A stretch of 64,000 bases of DNA from Ancylostoma caninum (Eukaryota > Nematoda > Chromadorea > Rhabditida > Ancylostomatidae). A model generated the notes under the pieces. It was not told where the DNA came from and did not search any database. It saw nothing but the letters and a program-made list of their open reading frames with translations. The position numbers were made by a program, and so were the translations under genes. Every line of letters begins with the position of its first letter. Within the stretch, counting starts at the first letter, position 1. This document shows, piece after piece, positions 42,762-57,728 of the stretch. The stretch spans positions 124,001-188,000 of the forward strand of contig JBAJFG010000621.1 of the NCBI GenBank assembly GCA_037903475.1, read 5' to 3'.

Positions 42762-44003
42762 TTAGGTTGCCGCGAAAGTTTCCCGCCACTATTCGATCTT
42801 TTTTCAATTTTATTTTTTTATTCAATACAGCTGATATTCAATGTACATGTGAGCCATTATTATCTACAATGTGTTGCCATTTAACCGGTAACTTGTGGAT
42901 TCCGATTGCGTAGAAATTCTGAGATTTTGATGCGAAAAACTCGCCGAGCCACTTTTTGAGTAGTTCCAAATCGTCGAACTTCCTGTTTCTCAGGTGATTA
43001 GATAACGACAAGAAAAGATGGTAGTCTGTGGGCGCTAGGTCTGATGAATACGATGGGTGGGCCAGAATATGCCATCCTAAGCTCTGCAGATTTTGCTGGG
43101 TCTCTCTCGCAATGTGTGGACGAGCGTTGTCATGTAAGAAGTAAACTTTGTTTTGTTTCCCACGAAGAGCCGCAGCGACGCAATCCAGTCGCCTACAGTA
43201 GATTTCAGCGGAGACAGTAGAGTTTATTGGTAACAGTTCCCAGTGAATAATTCCTTTGCAGTTCCACCAAACACTAAGCATTACCTTCTGAGGGTGTAGT
43301 TCTGTTTGCGGCGTTGGGATCCCAGGTTCTCGCGTCCGAGCCACTGGCGCTTTCTCGTGTGGTTTGCGTCGAGGACCCACTTTTCATCACCGGTAACCAA
43401 GTAGTCCAGTCAGGTGAAAGTCCTTCGAAAAGTGAAAAGGTTCATGCATGCATGTCTGCGCACCTGGAGCTGGCGACCACTCAGATCGTGAGGTATCCAT
43501 GCGCCGTACTTCCACGTCTTCCCGGCGCTGCGCAGGTGAACAGCCACTGTATTGTAATGACACCGGAGTTCATCTGCCAGTGCACGGGTATCGGCAGGGA
43601 TCCTCTTCAATTAGCTCTAGGAGTCGCTCCTGATCGACTTCAACTGGTCGACCAGATCGTGGTTTATCCGGCAAGTCAAAATCGCCATTTCTGGACTTCC
43701 GAAACCAAACTTTGGCCGTGTCGTAGGAGACGGTTGAGGGACCCATCGCATCACATGTTTTTTTTTGTCGCATCTCTTGCACTGCTGTTTTTTCTGAATT
43801 CGTAAAGCAGAAGGAGTCGAACCTGCTTCGAGTACAGGACGATTTCTTTGGCCATAATTCCAACCGAAAGCCAAAAGAAGGAAGGTGTAAGTACTCCATT
43901 GACCAACGCTTTATTTACGTCTCGGATAGAAAGATCCAAAACAATCCTGAGGAAATATGTAAGATTTCGAAGTGAATGGCGGGAAACTTTCGCGACAATC
44001 TAA
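42762..44003 (-). mobile_element. mariner transposon 2, right arm
   Basis: Same ends and TA flanks as 32,174-33,414. Confidence 0.9.
42838..43855 (-). pseudogene. mariner transposase pseudogene, right arm
   Basis: Carries the same frameshifts and TGA as the left copy, plus a few extra substitutions (for example RELADE read as RALADE, and a one-base change in an A run near 43,755). Confidence 0.85.
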
Positions 44004-44306
44004 TATATAAGCAGAATCTATGTGAGTTGCTGAGAACAATGACATACACAGAAGGCAACAAGGTCGTTAGGAACCCTATCTCTTCAAATTGTTTCATCAA
44101 CGGAGGTTTCTAGAATTGTCGGTGCAGGTACGGGCTGTCTTGTCAAGCGTCTCTTTTCTTCGAAGTGCCTTGCGTCGCTCCATCGATCTGATCGACATGA
44201 AGCGCATACGTTCGATTTTGCCGACTCAAACTCGTACTTGAAACGTGCTAGGTTACGCGTCGAACGGCTTTTCGCAAGGTTCTATAATGGGTATATTGGA
44301 CTTACT

Positions 44307-44471
44307 TATTTTTTAATTTGAATTAAGTTTGAAAATTTGGTGACCCCTTCTCTTGAAGAAGGTGGGAGGGGAGGGGGTAGTAGGCGGCGAGTTTTTCCCC
44401 GAAGTGGAAATCTCACTTTTTGCACACACACACACCCTCGGAATCCCGCGCATTTCCTGCGTCCTTCACTG
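44307..44471. mobile_element. Truncated MITE, right arm
   Basis: Mirror of 31,706-31,870. Confidence 0.5.
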
Positions 44472-44632
44472 TACCATTGGAACGATGCATCTCTAAGGTA
44501 TTACATAAGTTTCCGCTGTTTTCGCATAGGCATTTTCAAAGGCTCCTAATAAATGAATACCTATTAGATTTCGCGCATATCTAGATAGTGTTTTAAAGCA
44601 CATTATCTCGCAAACATTCTGCATTATGAATC

Positions 44633-46500
44633 ACCAGTCTGGCCGTCCGGCTAACGCCGGACTTCCAGACGTATTGATGCTCGCTTAAACACAAAAGTGT
44701 AAATGGATTGATAAAATTTATATCCTTCCCGGCAATTCTATCGCTTTCCTGAGAACCCCTTGATTCCGCAGGTGGTAGCTTTTCCCCAAATGAACAAAGT
44801 TATGCTCTCCCATATGAGTGAAGTTAGTGGCCGTGAAGAATTGAGTGTAACCAATTTAGTGCAAATGTGATCTCGAAATGATTTGAGCTCAACTGGTTGT
44901 TCTGGTAATATAAGTGATAAGGGTCCACCGGTGTATATAAATGGAAAGGAAGGAGTGGTTCTTCTCCAAAGGAATGGAAAGAGAACACCGATACGAAAGG
45001 AAACAATGTACATCAAGGTGATTTAGGTAGGAGGGTCCGCCGAAACAGGGCAAGCGTACCCCTCATGCAGAAATAGACCCGCCTGGTGAATTGCTATTAC
45101 TTGTGGAAGCCAGCACACCCTTATCACACCATTGGACCCAACTCCAGGCGTTTCCTTACTTTTAGACGCCGGCGCACCCTTATTACACCGTGGACCCGAC
45201 TCCGGGCGTTTCCCCACTTTTGGACGCCGGCGCATCTTTATCACATCATTGGATCCTCCTCACGGCGTTTCTCCACTTTCTGCGCAGGCGCATCTTCCAA
45301 ACCGCGTTAGACCAGTCCCTACTTTCCCTTCCGTTAGAGCTCCTCTTCATTCTTTGAACCTCACCATACCCGTCTCTATCATCATGTTGACCTCGCAATC
45401 AACATCACTGACCAGTCAGGGAATTTCGTTTCACACACACCCATACACACACATGACAGACTAAGCCCTTTATTATAAGTCACCAGTCTGGCCGTCCGGC
45501 TAACGCCGGACTTCCAGACTTCTATTGATGCTCGCTTCGCTCGCATACTGCACGTCGAAAGCAGACACAAAAGTGTAAATGGATTGATAAAATCTGTATC
45601 TTTCCACGCAGTTCTATCGCTCTCCTGAGAAACCCTTGGTCCCGTAGGTGGTGGCTTTCCCCCACATGAACGAAGTTATACTCGTCCATATGAGTGAAGT
45701 TATTGGCCGTGAAGAACTGAGTATAACCAATTCAGTGCAAATGTTATCTTGAAATGATTTAGGCTCAACTGGTTGTTGTGGTAATTCAAGTGATAAAGGT
45801 CCATCGGTATATATAAACGGAAAGGAAGGAGTGATTCATTCAGACATGAACAGAATGGGAAGAGAACACGGATACGAAAGGAAACAATATACATCCAGGT
45901 GATTTAGGTAGGAGGGTCCGCCGAAACAGGATAGGCGTACCCCTCATGCAGAAATAGACCCGTCTAGCGAGTTCCTATTACTTGTGGGAGCCGCCGCACT
46001 CTTATCACACCGTTGGACCCGACTCCAGGCGTTTCCCCACTTTTGGACGCCAGCGCACCCTTATCACACCGTTCGACCCGACTCCAGGCGTTTCCCCACT
46101 TTTGGACCCGACTCCAGGCGTTTCCCCACTTTTGGACCCGACTCCAGGCGTTTCCCCACTTTTGGACGCCGGCGCACCCTTATCACACCGTTGGCTTTTG
46201 GACGCCAGGCACCCTTATCACACCGTTAGACCCGACTCCAGGCGTTTCCCCACTTTTGAACGCCAGCGCACCCTTATCACACCGTTCGACCCGACTCCAG
46301 GCGTTTCCCCACTTTTGGACGCCAGCGCACCCTTATCACACCGTTGGACCCGACTCCAGGCGTTTCCCCACTTTTGGACGCCAGCGTACCTCTTCTCGTA
46401 CTTCTCCAGCGACGGATCCGTTGCACATCGCGAGCCTTTCTGCTCACCCAACTCTCTACCCTACTCCATCACATCATACCCGTTATTAGCCTTTTATAAT
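44633..46500. repeat. Two tandem ~0.85-1.0 kb units, diverged
   Basis: Unit 1 begins at 44,633 and unit 2 at 45,482, both with CACCAGTCTGGCCGTCCGGC. They differ by roughly a tenth by eye, so the duplication is old. The left arm has one hybrid unit: its proximal part matches unit 1, its array matches unit 2, as expected after unequal recombination. The end of unit 1 (45,240-45,440) also matches unit A near 13,690-13,850 in inverse orientation. Confidence 0.7.
45982..46395. repeat. 59-bp minisatellite, right arm, rearranged
   Basis: Same 59-bp unit as the left array, but here three consecutive ~30-bp half units (GACCCGACTCCAGGCGTTTC...) stand at ~46,075-46,165, and one unit is shortened at ~46,195-46,210. 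The left array is regular. Confidence 0.9.
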
Positions 46501-46581
46501 ATCTCACAATCATCACCAATCACCATCACTGACCAATGGTAGCCCGTGTGCACACGCACGCACAAAGTCACATAAAGTCTG

Positions 46582-46583
<2 letters not shown>

Positions 46584-46676
<93 letters not shown>
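46584..46676. repeat. (TA)n microsatellite, right arm
   Basis: About 46 units, against about 20 in the left partner. Confidence 0.95.
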
Positions 46677-48561
<1,885 letters not shown>

Positions 48562-49057
48562 GTATTCGTGCGTATTCCTCACCACCGGGCTAACGCAGAC
48601 GCGTTCTCCATCGGCGAAACTGTATCCTGCCGTTCCCCACACTATTGGACAAGGCAAAATCCTATCCGAGTGTTTTCCAGACTACTGGGCCGCAGCGAGC
48701 CCTTCCTATATCAGAGCGCCCGTATTCTGGCGCCTTCCTCACAGTTAGTGCAAGCCGGATCCGTTCTCCAGGGGCGGGTTTGCATCCTGGCATTCTCAAC
48801 TATCGGACTTGAGTGAACCCGTATCCTGACGTTCTCCACAACATTATGCTACAACGGGTCCTTCCTCCATCGGTGGACCTGTGTCATGGCGTTCTCCACA
48901 GCACTGGGCCGTGGCGAGCCCTTTGTCCATCGGTGGACCCGTATCTCGGCGTCCTCCGCATCACTGGGCCACGGCGGACCTTTTCTCCATCGCTGGACCC
49001 GTATCTTGGCGTTCCTCACAGCACTGGGCCACGGCGGGCCCTTTCTCATCGCTGGTC
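48562..49057. repeat. 60-bp minisatellite, right arm
   Basis: Mirror of 28,195-28,690; the last unit differs (GGGCCACGGCGGGCCCTTTC) from the left, suggesting local conversion between units. Confidence 0.8.
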
Positions 49058-49160
49058 ACGTATCCGTATATAGTTGATTGGATACACAATGTCATGCCTT
49101 CATATTCAGAGGCTTTCACTCTTTGTTAGAGCAGAAGCTTTCTCGGAACGAACGTCGTGG

Positions 49161-49619
49161 CTACACAATCGCTGCGAGGAATTCAGTAGGGGATGCGACA
49201 GTAGCATCCACCAGATGAGGCGACCGCGTAGGTCCAGCCTCACCGAAGCTTCCGAGACGCTGCGGCTCTCTAAACACCCGTCCATTTCTTCCTGCAAGTG
49301 CACACAGCGTTGCAACAGTGAAAGGCTGGTTTTCCTGCTGCGTACATTGTGCAGCCTGAAAGCTCGTAAACACTCCCTCACTCCTATGCGGCGAGACCGC
49401 CAGCGAAGGTGATGAAACCACTAACTCGCGCATGCGGGAGAGCCAGCAGTGACGTAATCTCGAGTCCCGAAACGAACGTGTCTGCGTCCATGGAAATCGG
49501 CCATTCCGCCCCACAGTCTGCGCCTCAAGATTGCGGTGTCTATGAGTGCCGCCCCGTATCTCTAACCGCTCTAGCCCCCTTACGGCGCTTTGTTTAATAG
49601 ATGCATGTGTTTGACGCAC
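49161..49619 (-). CDS. Doubtful 152-codon frame, right arm
   Basis: Mirror of 27,633-28,091, open but with non-synonymous differences (for example RELQ to REPQ). Probably repeat DNA. Confidence 0.15.
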   Translation of the reverse strand: MRQTHASIKQSAVRGLERLEIRGGTHRHRNLEAQTVGRNGRFPWTQTRSFRDSRLRHCWLSRMRELVVSSPSLAVSPHRSEGVFTSFQAAQCTQQENQPFTVATLCALAGRNGRVFREPQRLGSFGEAGPTRSPHLVDATVASPTEFLAAIV

Positions 49620-51732
49620 ATACGTCTACACAATGGACAATAGGGCAGTCGCATCACCGATGCAGTTTAGACCCACGCCTTTGCGGCCTGGCGGTGCCCG
49701 CGCTATCTTTTCATTGAGAAAGGTCACGCCACGTTGATCAGTCTTCATGGAAAATTCTCTGTGTTTCTGCAGTCTCCCTTTTCGTATGAATGGATCACGT
49801 TAACGGGACTTTTTTTATAGAAGGGGAGTAGATGGTAAAGCTGTTGTCTTATTTCTTCTAATTTTTCTCAAGAGACAGCAGGTATTGGACTTGCCGATTA
49901 CTGGGAAGGCTCAAAAATCAGTCGACGGGCCATGGATAGAACTTTAAGACGGTATTGAGCATTCAGACAAATGGGCTCGACAACACGTTAAGTGTGTGAA
50001 AAATGACAACTGTTATTGCTAATGGCCAACCTAGTACATTCCATCAATCCTATCCGTGAAGGCGCGGACGTGATCTACGTCGGCACCGCGCGAATTTGCG
50101 AGCTTGCAACACATCCACCCTTTTGCTGTCTAAGATGCTGCTACGGCAAGAGAAAGTGTAAAAACATTATATACTTACGAACCGCGCTGAAAAACCCTCA
50201 ATCTGGAATCCTGTGATTGCAAATGAGCGGTGCCGAGTTCTACCATCACAATTCAGAAACACATCCGTTCCTCCGACAGACATTCCGAAATTTATTTACA
50301 GACGCATTCACACAGCCACATGCAATAAAATTATCAACATTAAGATGACACCTAGGTTACTGCTGGCAACATATTGTAGATCTTGAGACGACTGGCGAAC
50401 AAACCTTATGTCGCTCAACTCATCCAATCTGGAAAACGTGAACAGTACTGCTATATAGTAATGACCCTTCTTGGAGAGAGCTTGCGGCATATAACAAAGT
50501 GGGTTTCAACATATTGATACCTGTACAATTTACAGAATGCATTATATATCTCATCTCCGGTGGCTGAGCAGTACGAACACAGCTTGAACGGCATAATGCG
50601 TCAACTAGAAACCTCGGCAGCATCTCCTCCCAGCTGCTGCCAACCTCCTCTCAATTACTGCCATCTTTCAGTTATTGCTGCAGAGGGACGAAAGATTGAG
50701 CAACAATTTAGGGTAGGGTGGTAGTAAGTGAGGTAAAGTGAGGATGGGGATAGTACTTGGTGAAGGCGGCATGCCGGATTGAGAGGAGGTGGCTAGACTC
50801 TAACAGCTAATAGCAACTGCTGGTAAGAGAAAGCGTATATTCAACAATTTATATACCCTACCAATGTATTAAAACAGGTGGTAGCCAGTACTAGTAGATC
50901 ACTTTGGGGCTTGCAGGTGTGTTTAAAAGTAGGGTAAATTCGTCGCAGTACGATGACTGCATCCACTATCAGGAAGTTAAATTCTGCGCGCTTACAGAGG
51001 GTAATGAGCTGTGTTTAAATCCAGAGCTTCATATCGCCAGTTTCCTTTTTTTTCGAGTCCACACCCACGTGTTTTTGGGGAATCGGTCGGAAATTTCCCA
51101 AATTTTTACCTCTCCAAAAGAAATTTCTCATCTAAACAACTCCAACAGGAGTAAGCTTAAAACCAAGGAACTCAGGCAATGAAACAGCTATCAAGTGCTC
51201 TCTTACGGTAATTCAGCGCTATTTCGATAGTGCGCAAACTGCTTACAAATCGAGATTCTGCGGAGAAACAAAAATAGTGTAAAACAGCTTGGGAAGTAAC
51301 AGAAGTCATTTGCAGATATTACGAAAACTTCTCATATGTATTTCGGAAAAAAAAGATTTCTCATCAAATATGATCTCAGAGATTCTCTTCTTCCCATGGG
51401 GGACGCGATGGGAATTTCATCAAATTTCCCATCGATTTCCCATCGACCTACCAAAAAGATGTTGGAGCTTAGAGGATTGGAACTCTGGAACCAAATAGAG
51501 TTCTTCATCCTGTATGATCGTGTGGATTTCTATTCGTTGAGTGCGACAATCGCAGTGCTAAACATCCTACTTTTGAAGACTCCGATAAGCCCTGACACAG
51601 TCCGTTCGTATGAGCAACCATTCGATTAGTTTTTTTTACATAATTTTGAATTAGTCATATCCATTTTTACATCATACTCAATTTGACGTCATTCCGGCCT
51701 TCGCTGAAATTCTTGGCGATGCCGAGATCGCA
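49620..51732. other. No secure gene; site of the 1.0-kb arm difference
   Basis: Mirror of 24,513-27,632 without 25,512-26,519. Junction at ~50,724-50,735, where GGTGGTAGTAAGTGAGGTAA joins the two flanks. The open frames near 50,904-51,182 and 51,336-51,629 mirror the left ones. Confidence 0.35.
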
Positions 51733-51803
51733 CACACACACCGCACACCGCACACACACGCACACACACCACACACAAACACACCGCACACACACACACA
51801 CAT
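51733..51803. repeat. CA/CG microsatellite, right arm
   Basis: Mirror of 24,441-24,512. Confidence 0.9.
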
Positions 51804-52017
51804 TATGTACATACACGGATGAGAAAGCATGTTTGTTCGAAAACATGCAATGGAGAAGTAGCGGCAATGAAGAATAAAACAATCACTGAATGGTGAAGAA
51901 AGTAATCGCGGATTGTCGAATATCATAGAGTTAGCTAATTAGAATGAAGCAGTTGCATCACGTAATGGTCTGATCGATAGTCAAGTTGAAATGTGTTAAC
52001 ATTTACTGATTGTCACG

Positions 52018-52290
52018 TGGCCATGTAAAGTTGGATACGACTTATTCCTGGGAAGATAAGTTGGATATAACATATCTCTGCCCCGGATAGGTTGGAAACA
52101 ACTTGTCTGCGAGGTAAGTTACTTCCAACTTGTTTCAAATGAGGTTAAGTTGGAAACAACATGTAATGGACGAGTCTATGCAGAAGACATGTAGTATCCA
52201 ACCTGTTTTCACCCTCGACAAGTTGAATACAACTTGTTTTGGGCCTGATGTGTTGGAAACAACTTGTTTAAAAACTTCTGAGAACCTGAA
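52018..52290. repeat. CAAGTTG/CAACTTG motif array, right arm
   Basis: Mirror of 23,955-24,225 with scattered substitutions inside motifs (for example TTGTCTGCGAGG for TTGTGTGCGAGG). Confidence 0.6.
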
Positions 52291-52307
52291 CCTTGCGTTG
52301 AGATCGA

Positions 52308-53690
52308 TATTGAGTTCCGAACTCTATCTGAAGATGTTTTGTCAGTTTTAACAGAAAACAAACGGCATCGCCCTTTCAATATGACACCAAATCAATGGAA
52401 AGGTTTCAGAGAAGTGGAACAAATGATTAGCGGCAGATCCGCCTTTTGGTGAGCGACGAAGGAGGCAAATTTGTGGTTGTGCCACAAACATTAGTTCGCA
52501 AGATCACCGAGCTCCACCTCACAGATAGTACGATCAACCGATGCACTACCCAGAATGAATTCATTTCTCAGTGCACACGGCTAAATCAAGTCCGGATGAT
52601 GACCGGTAAAGCTGCAGGTCTGAGCGAAGTTTTCCTGAGTAGACTCAAAATCCAGAATTCAAACTGTCCCGTGTTTTATAGTCTCGTAAAAACGTATAAA
52701 CTCCCAAGTTCAGATAATGAATCCATGCCTGTGAGTCAACAGAAAATTCGACCAGTTGTTAGCTGTGTGCGTGGTCCAACAGACCGAATATCATGGTTTC
52801 TCAATAAAATCGTGAGCCAACTCCTAATCAAAGTTCCCTGGAATTTATCAAACACCAGGCATTTCCTTGATCAACTGAACAAGACCAATCTGAGCCAAAG
52901 TTGCGTAATGGAGTCATTCGATGTTTCCTCGCTCTACACCAACGTCTTTTCCATAGCACACGAAAACGGGTACGTCTGACCTGGAAAGCAACATTGCAGA
53001 GCCCGCAGCGAAACCAAAGCGAATGACTGTTGTAGAAAACTTCCTCTATGCACCCCTTTCATTTCGGATAGGATAAGCAGCGCAATAAATAAATATCTAG
53101 CTTGGGTACAACTGCAGGATGATGTGAGACCTTTCGACCGCTCCATGTACGAATAAATAAACATCTGGCCAATGAAAGGCGGGAAAGTTTAGTTAAACCA
53201 CTCGGGAAACACCGAAACGACGACCACGATGGTAGCGATTACGAAGTAGCGTGCACAATTCTGGCTCACGAGCCAGAAATCTCGGCAAGGATAGCTCTCG
53301 AGGCATTCTGGATTTCAGCACGGAATCCAAGAATGAACAACAGAAATGAGCACATATCGATTACTTGTGACTTTATGCCATTCCTACCATTATGCGAACC
53401 AAAAGACTGCCTCAGCACGAGCTGAGCAATGCTCACTCATCCGCTGGAGACACTCTCGTACTGTGGTGCGGATACATTCTCCTCCTCTCCGTGGCATATT
53501 TGCTCAGTTTGACTCCCACATCTGATGTTTACCGTTAGCTGTTCGGGATGAGTGGAATGAACCTTCCAGAAAAGGTGTTTCATGGTATAGTTCGCGATTT
53601 AGTGAAAACTGACTCATTTTCAGACCTTGATAACGGCGTGTTGCCGAAACGTCGAATAAAAAGTATTTCGAACAACCTGTACAGCATAGC
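52308..53690 (+). pseudogene. Penelope-like element, right arm
   Basis: A single 177-codon frame (52,446-52,979) spans the RT blocks SDEGGKFVVVPQT, KIRPVVSCVRGPTDRISWFL and SFDVSSLYTNV. The GIY-YIG tail (~53,300-53,400) and the 3' stem-loop GGCGTGTTGCC then CGAAACGTCG (~53,633-53,655) follow. RT is truncated as in the left copy, so it is inactive. Confidence 0.75.
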
Positions 53691-53841
53691 AACTGAAGAA
53701 ATACTTTAACAAGATGCCCAGTTTTACGACAGAAGAACATGGAAAAGTTAGTGCGATGAGTATAGCCGTATCTGTTTGGCTGAATACTCGGAGTGCCTGG
53801 CCTCGTTGGCAGGCGGTAAGTTCTCAAAACTGGGAGTTCTG

Positions 53842-53946
53842 AGATGTAGCTGTCGATATTGTCGACGAGATGTAGCTGTCGATATTGTCGACGATACCGG
53901 TACACTGAGCAGCAATCCGGTAGGCTGCGTGCTCAGTGTACCGGTA
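53842..53946. repeat. Hairpin plus 26-bp tandem, right arm
   Basis: Mirror of 22,297-22,401; stem and both 26-bp units are unchanged. Confidence 0.6.
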
Positions 53947-54975
53947 AGCTGCTCAAAACTTGAAGTTTTGGAGCAAAAAATTGATTAGAGCGTGGCCTCT
54001 GTGGCGGGCTGCGAACTCAGAAAAGCCAGGCCATTTCGGCGGGCAAAAAGTTCTCAAAACGGAGTTTTGAGGACGACGTCGACTGTTTGGTCGATGCACC
54101 AAAATGTGTGGTTCAGTGGCTTTTTATAATGATTTATGAAAAGGTAACAAGAAACTGTAGGTAGAGCCGCCCACAAGCGTTTATCAGCGCCCTTATATGT
54201 TGTGTGGTATCGCAGCATGTACAGTACAAATAAACACAACTGTATGTGCCTCGAGAAAGCCAGGGAGAGGTCACGGAAAGCGGTGCTTTCCGAGACAGCC
54301 TCAGTGAGGGTTCATGGCACCTCACTCCTAACGGTCCCAAGATATCGCCGAGGCATACGATCATATAAGTCGAAGCCCTAAGGAAGTCGCAGATTCGGGA
54401 CGAGTGTTCCCTGTGAGGGAGAGTTGTGATACCGTGATACAAATTCCTACCACATTGTTATGTTTTGTAATAAATCATTTGTTCGTTACAGTATCTTCAG
54501 AGCCACGATCAAAGCAGTGGTTGACCCACAAGTGATCTATAATCAATTGGACCACCTATAAAAAACCACCGCGCAGCCACTCAATACACTTCTACTACTT
54601 CTTCCCGATCTTCTACCTTCTCGCGATCAGAGTGCTCCTCTGATTGTGACTCTGCTGTTCTGATCCCTACAGTCCCTAATAAATCTAATACCCTAACTCG
54701 AGTCAAACCTCACACAAGAATACCCTACCCGAAGTTCTCGCTAGTACCGGTGCATGTCTGTAACCGGAGAATGCAGCAAATAAAGCTCCACCAAATAAGA
54801 TCAAGCACGGCTAAAAACATGCCTCTACTACAGAGAGATAATCCAGGCAAACATTACACAATAATTTATGCAACCCCCCCCCTCCTCTAGAGGCACGCAT
54901 CTAGTATAAATTGCACTTATGCAGATTCGTCATTTGTAGGGGAGCTTTCTTGAGGTCCTTACCTGAGCAAGCCAT
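53947..54975. other. No gene; mirror of 21,272-22,296
   Basis: Includes the CCTATAAAAAACC box (~54,556) and AATAAA (~54,678) on the plus strand and a poly(C) run at ~54,880. A solo LTR is possible but unproven. Confidence 0.25.
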
Positions 54976-55243
54976 CTACCATCTTTCTATCATCGGCATC
55001 GGGAATTCCTCTGCAATCACTTGAAATTCTAGCGTTGCTGCGACATATTGACTCGTATTATTCCGCGAATCGGAGTAAAATGGACTATTGAAGCAAACGC
55101 AATCAATTTTGCACGAAAATACAACAAGGGCAAGTGAAATCTGCAAAATCTGCGTTCAGTGCTGTTGATTGCAGTGTTACTATAGAGCAAACCAGCATCA
55201 GAAACAGCGCAATGTTGAAAGCAGAACCTGATGTGATTTTCAT
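54976..55243 (-). CDS. Small secreted protein S2, right-arm copy
   Basis: Exon 1 55,193-55,243, 52-nt intron 55,141-55,192, exon 2 54,976-55,140. Identical to the left S2 over the coding exons as far as I compared. Signal peptide, CVCFNSPF core and TAG stop are retained, which argues for constraint, recent duplication or conversion. Confidence 0.6.
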
Positions 55244-55861
55244 GAATATTCTGGAAAAAGAATTTCAGTACTGAACTTTTTCTGTAAAGAAACGTAGAAA
55301 AAATCCGCCAGATTCAACGATTGTTATAGAGATCTTCTGCAGAAAGTGTTTTCCACAAAACTTGTGGTTTTGCCATGCTGACAGCGATAGCGATTAGCGA
55401 TACAGCACTTAGCTTGATTTGCCGCAATAGAATGGTGTGAGAAAAATTTTAGTGGGAAAATTCATGACTAGCAATTGCAGAGAACGAATTATCACAAGAA
55501 TTTTGCCTGATTTTCCCATTAAAATAAGGCATATAAATATTCGAGGAGATTTGAAGCGCTTCATCGAGACCTACATTTAGGCGCTGTTATTTGCTAGCAT
55601 TCTGATTCTCATCTTCTCACTTTGCTCTGGGTATATTTCTTCTAAGAAAGAGATTCTATCGTTGCGATTCAAGCTAAATGTTGAATTGATGACGAGAATC
55701 GCACCGCGACTGATCCGCTATGACTGTAATCACAACGAGAACACAATTTGTGTAGAAAACGAGTTTTGTAAGAAATTTTTCCTGTAGTCGTTCGACGAAT
55801 ATTTCGTACATTTCTTCACGGAAAGTGCTGCATGCGCGGATTTTTTTTTTTCAGGATAATC
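55244..55861. promoter_or_regulatory. Shared divergent promoter region, right arm
   Basis: Mirror of 20,388-21,003 with a net 2-bp length difference. TATAAATA at ~55,532-55,540 on the plus strand, upstream of S1. Confidence 0.45.
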
Positions 55862-56184
55862 ATGAAAATCACATCGAAATCGGCCTTCAGTATTGCGCTT
55901 ATCCTGATGCAGGTTTATTTATGTCTTTTTCAATAACAATACTGCAATATATCGACTTAAAACCTTTGCAGAGTTCTCTTGCATTTGCTTATTGTGTTTG
56001 CGTCACATATCCATGTGAGTCTGACGTGCGGAATAATGCGGGTCAATATAGCTTATCAACATTATACTTTCAGGTAATTGCGAAAAATGGGTCTGATCCT
56101 GTCAGGACCACAACAATGCACTCTTTGGTGTTTGATAAATCTTTGCATTCTGTCGTGGCAGATCTAACATATGAGCCATTATAG
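55862..56184 (+). CDS. Small secreted protein S1, right-arm copy
   Basis: Exon 1 55,862-55,912, 59-nt intron 55,913-55,971, exon 2 55,972-56,184. Same signal peptide and CVCVTYPCESD core as the left copy; no disabling change seen. Confidence 0.6.
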
Positions 56185-56275
56185 GCCGATACATTTGAGA
56201 GATGAGTTGGAAGCTTCGCGAATCGCGCGAATTGTACTTCATAAGTTAACCGTAGCTGTATACGTAAAAGTGGAA

Positions 56276-56510
56276 GTTTGTGTGTTTGTTTGTGTATGTT
56301 CCGAATAGAAATCGAACCGATCGGGACCAGATTTTGTAAGGATGCCCTAACTGAGCCGGCGGAGGTTATAGACTACTTTAAACCTGAGACTATCGATTAG
56401 CTTATCGATTATATCGATTTTATCGGTTTTTCACTATTCCCGTCCAAGGGTCGGTGAGGAAATGTTTACTAGGGTTCTTCAATATGCTGAGACCGAATAC
56501 GACCACTACC
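56276..56510. repeat. ATCGAT-rich diverged unit, right arm
   Basis: Mirror of 19,740-19,975. Confidence 0.5.
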
Positions 56511-56513
56511 TTG

Positions 56514-56783
56514 GATGACGGTTCCATCGCGCCAACTGACAGGGTGTGCGTATGTGGTTAAGCAGGGGCTTTTTATGAAATTCATACCATCTGCAGGGTT
56601 CCGTGGCGGGACCCATCACGGAACACTCGTACGCGCTGTGGACACACATGAAATACCGCTATCATTTTCTGTATTTTTCGCGTGTTTCACGCTACTTCAT
56701 CGTTGTTAATGAGTTCGACGTCCTTAAAAACCCCGATACACCGCGAAATCTTCAACCCGAAAATTTCTCTGAGCGCTGCCTTT
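56514..56783. mobile_element. R1 MITE, uninterrupted but end-truncated
   Basis: Contains a single copy of the 71-bp segment that is duplicated in the left arm. One end keeps TTAA; the other end is lost, as in the left copy. Confidence 0.65.
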
Positions 56784-57041
56784 AATTTGGAAAGGTTTCA
56801 GGAGGCTTGGTAAGATCTTCAGTGTTTCCACACAAGTAAGGATAGGAATAAATGTGCTATTTGGACTAAAGCAAATCCACGACGTGAGTAAATTTGTTAC
56901 ATATTCTTCTAGAATTTAAACTAATAGTCTCACATATTCACCAAATTGTAGAGCTCGAATGAAATGGGCCTGAGTGCTGGATTTCTATTCAGAATAAAAT
57001 TATGTTGATCAGTAAAATTTTAATAAACTTAAACTTTGGAT

Positions 57042-57728
57042 TCATGTTAGTGGAATGATAGTAATATTAGTGGGCTGCCGTGAAGCCTCATTTGGGGTCC
57101 TTACGTCATAAGTATGACTAAACGCAAGCTTCTGGAGCTCACATGGATACGTACCAAAGGTGTGGCTTAGTAGGTTGCACAAAATAGCTCGCTTCAGACT
57201 GCGATTGGTCCGTCTGTGTCTAACACACAACCGTAATGGACTCCATGACCATCAAACACATCAATATAAGACCATTTTGTACTAGCTCCGACCATGAGTT
57301 GAGCGTCAGACTCAAGCATCAATGGATTCCACAATTGCTGTCTCTGTTTGTTGAGCAAGACCCTATTGCTCACCGGGCAAGAATGCTAGGGGAATCCAAG
57401 AACTCGTAACGAAATGTAAACTTCATATGCAGTTTTTCATGCCGATCTGAAATCTCTTTTTCGATGCGGAGCCTTCTGTGAAGACTTACGTGACATGATT
57501 CCAGCCTACCCGAGGCCCCAAGATTTGGCTTACCTGATATGTTCTGCCAGAAGATTGTGGGAATATATCTGGATCTAAGGAAATTTCGGAAGTATAAGTT
57601 AGCTCCAGTCAGTTGACAGGTTTGAAATTAAAATGAAATTGTTTCCGCACATATCTTCAGTAGTGTAACTAGAAAGAATATCCTGGTCTAGAGCTGAAAT
57701 TGTGACAGGTAACTCTTTACAAAGAGGT
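57042..57728 (-). CDS. Gene Z, right-arm copy
   Basis: Minus-strand exons 57,618-57,728, 57,534-57,574 and 57,374-57,446, plus the unresolved segments 57,194-57,337 and 57,042-57,230. The same splice sites and the same unresolved phase break near 57,373 are present, so the break is not a sequencing slip in one arm. Confidence 0.4.
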
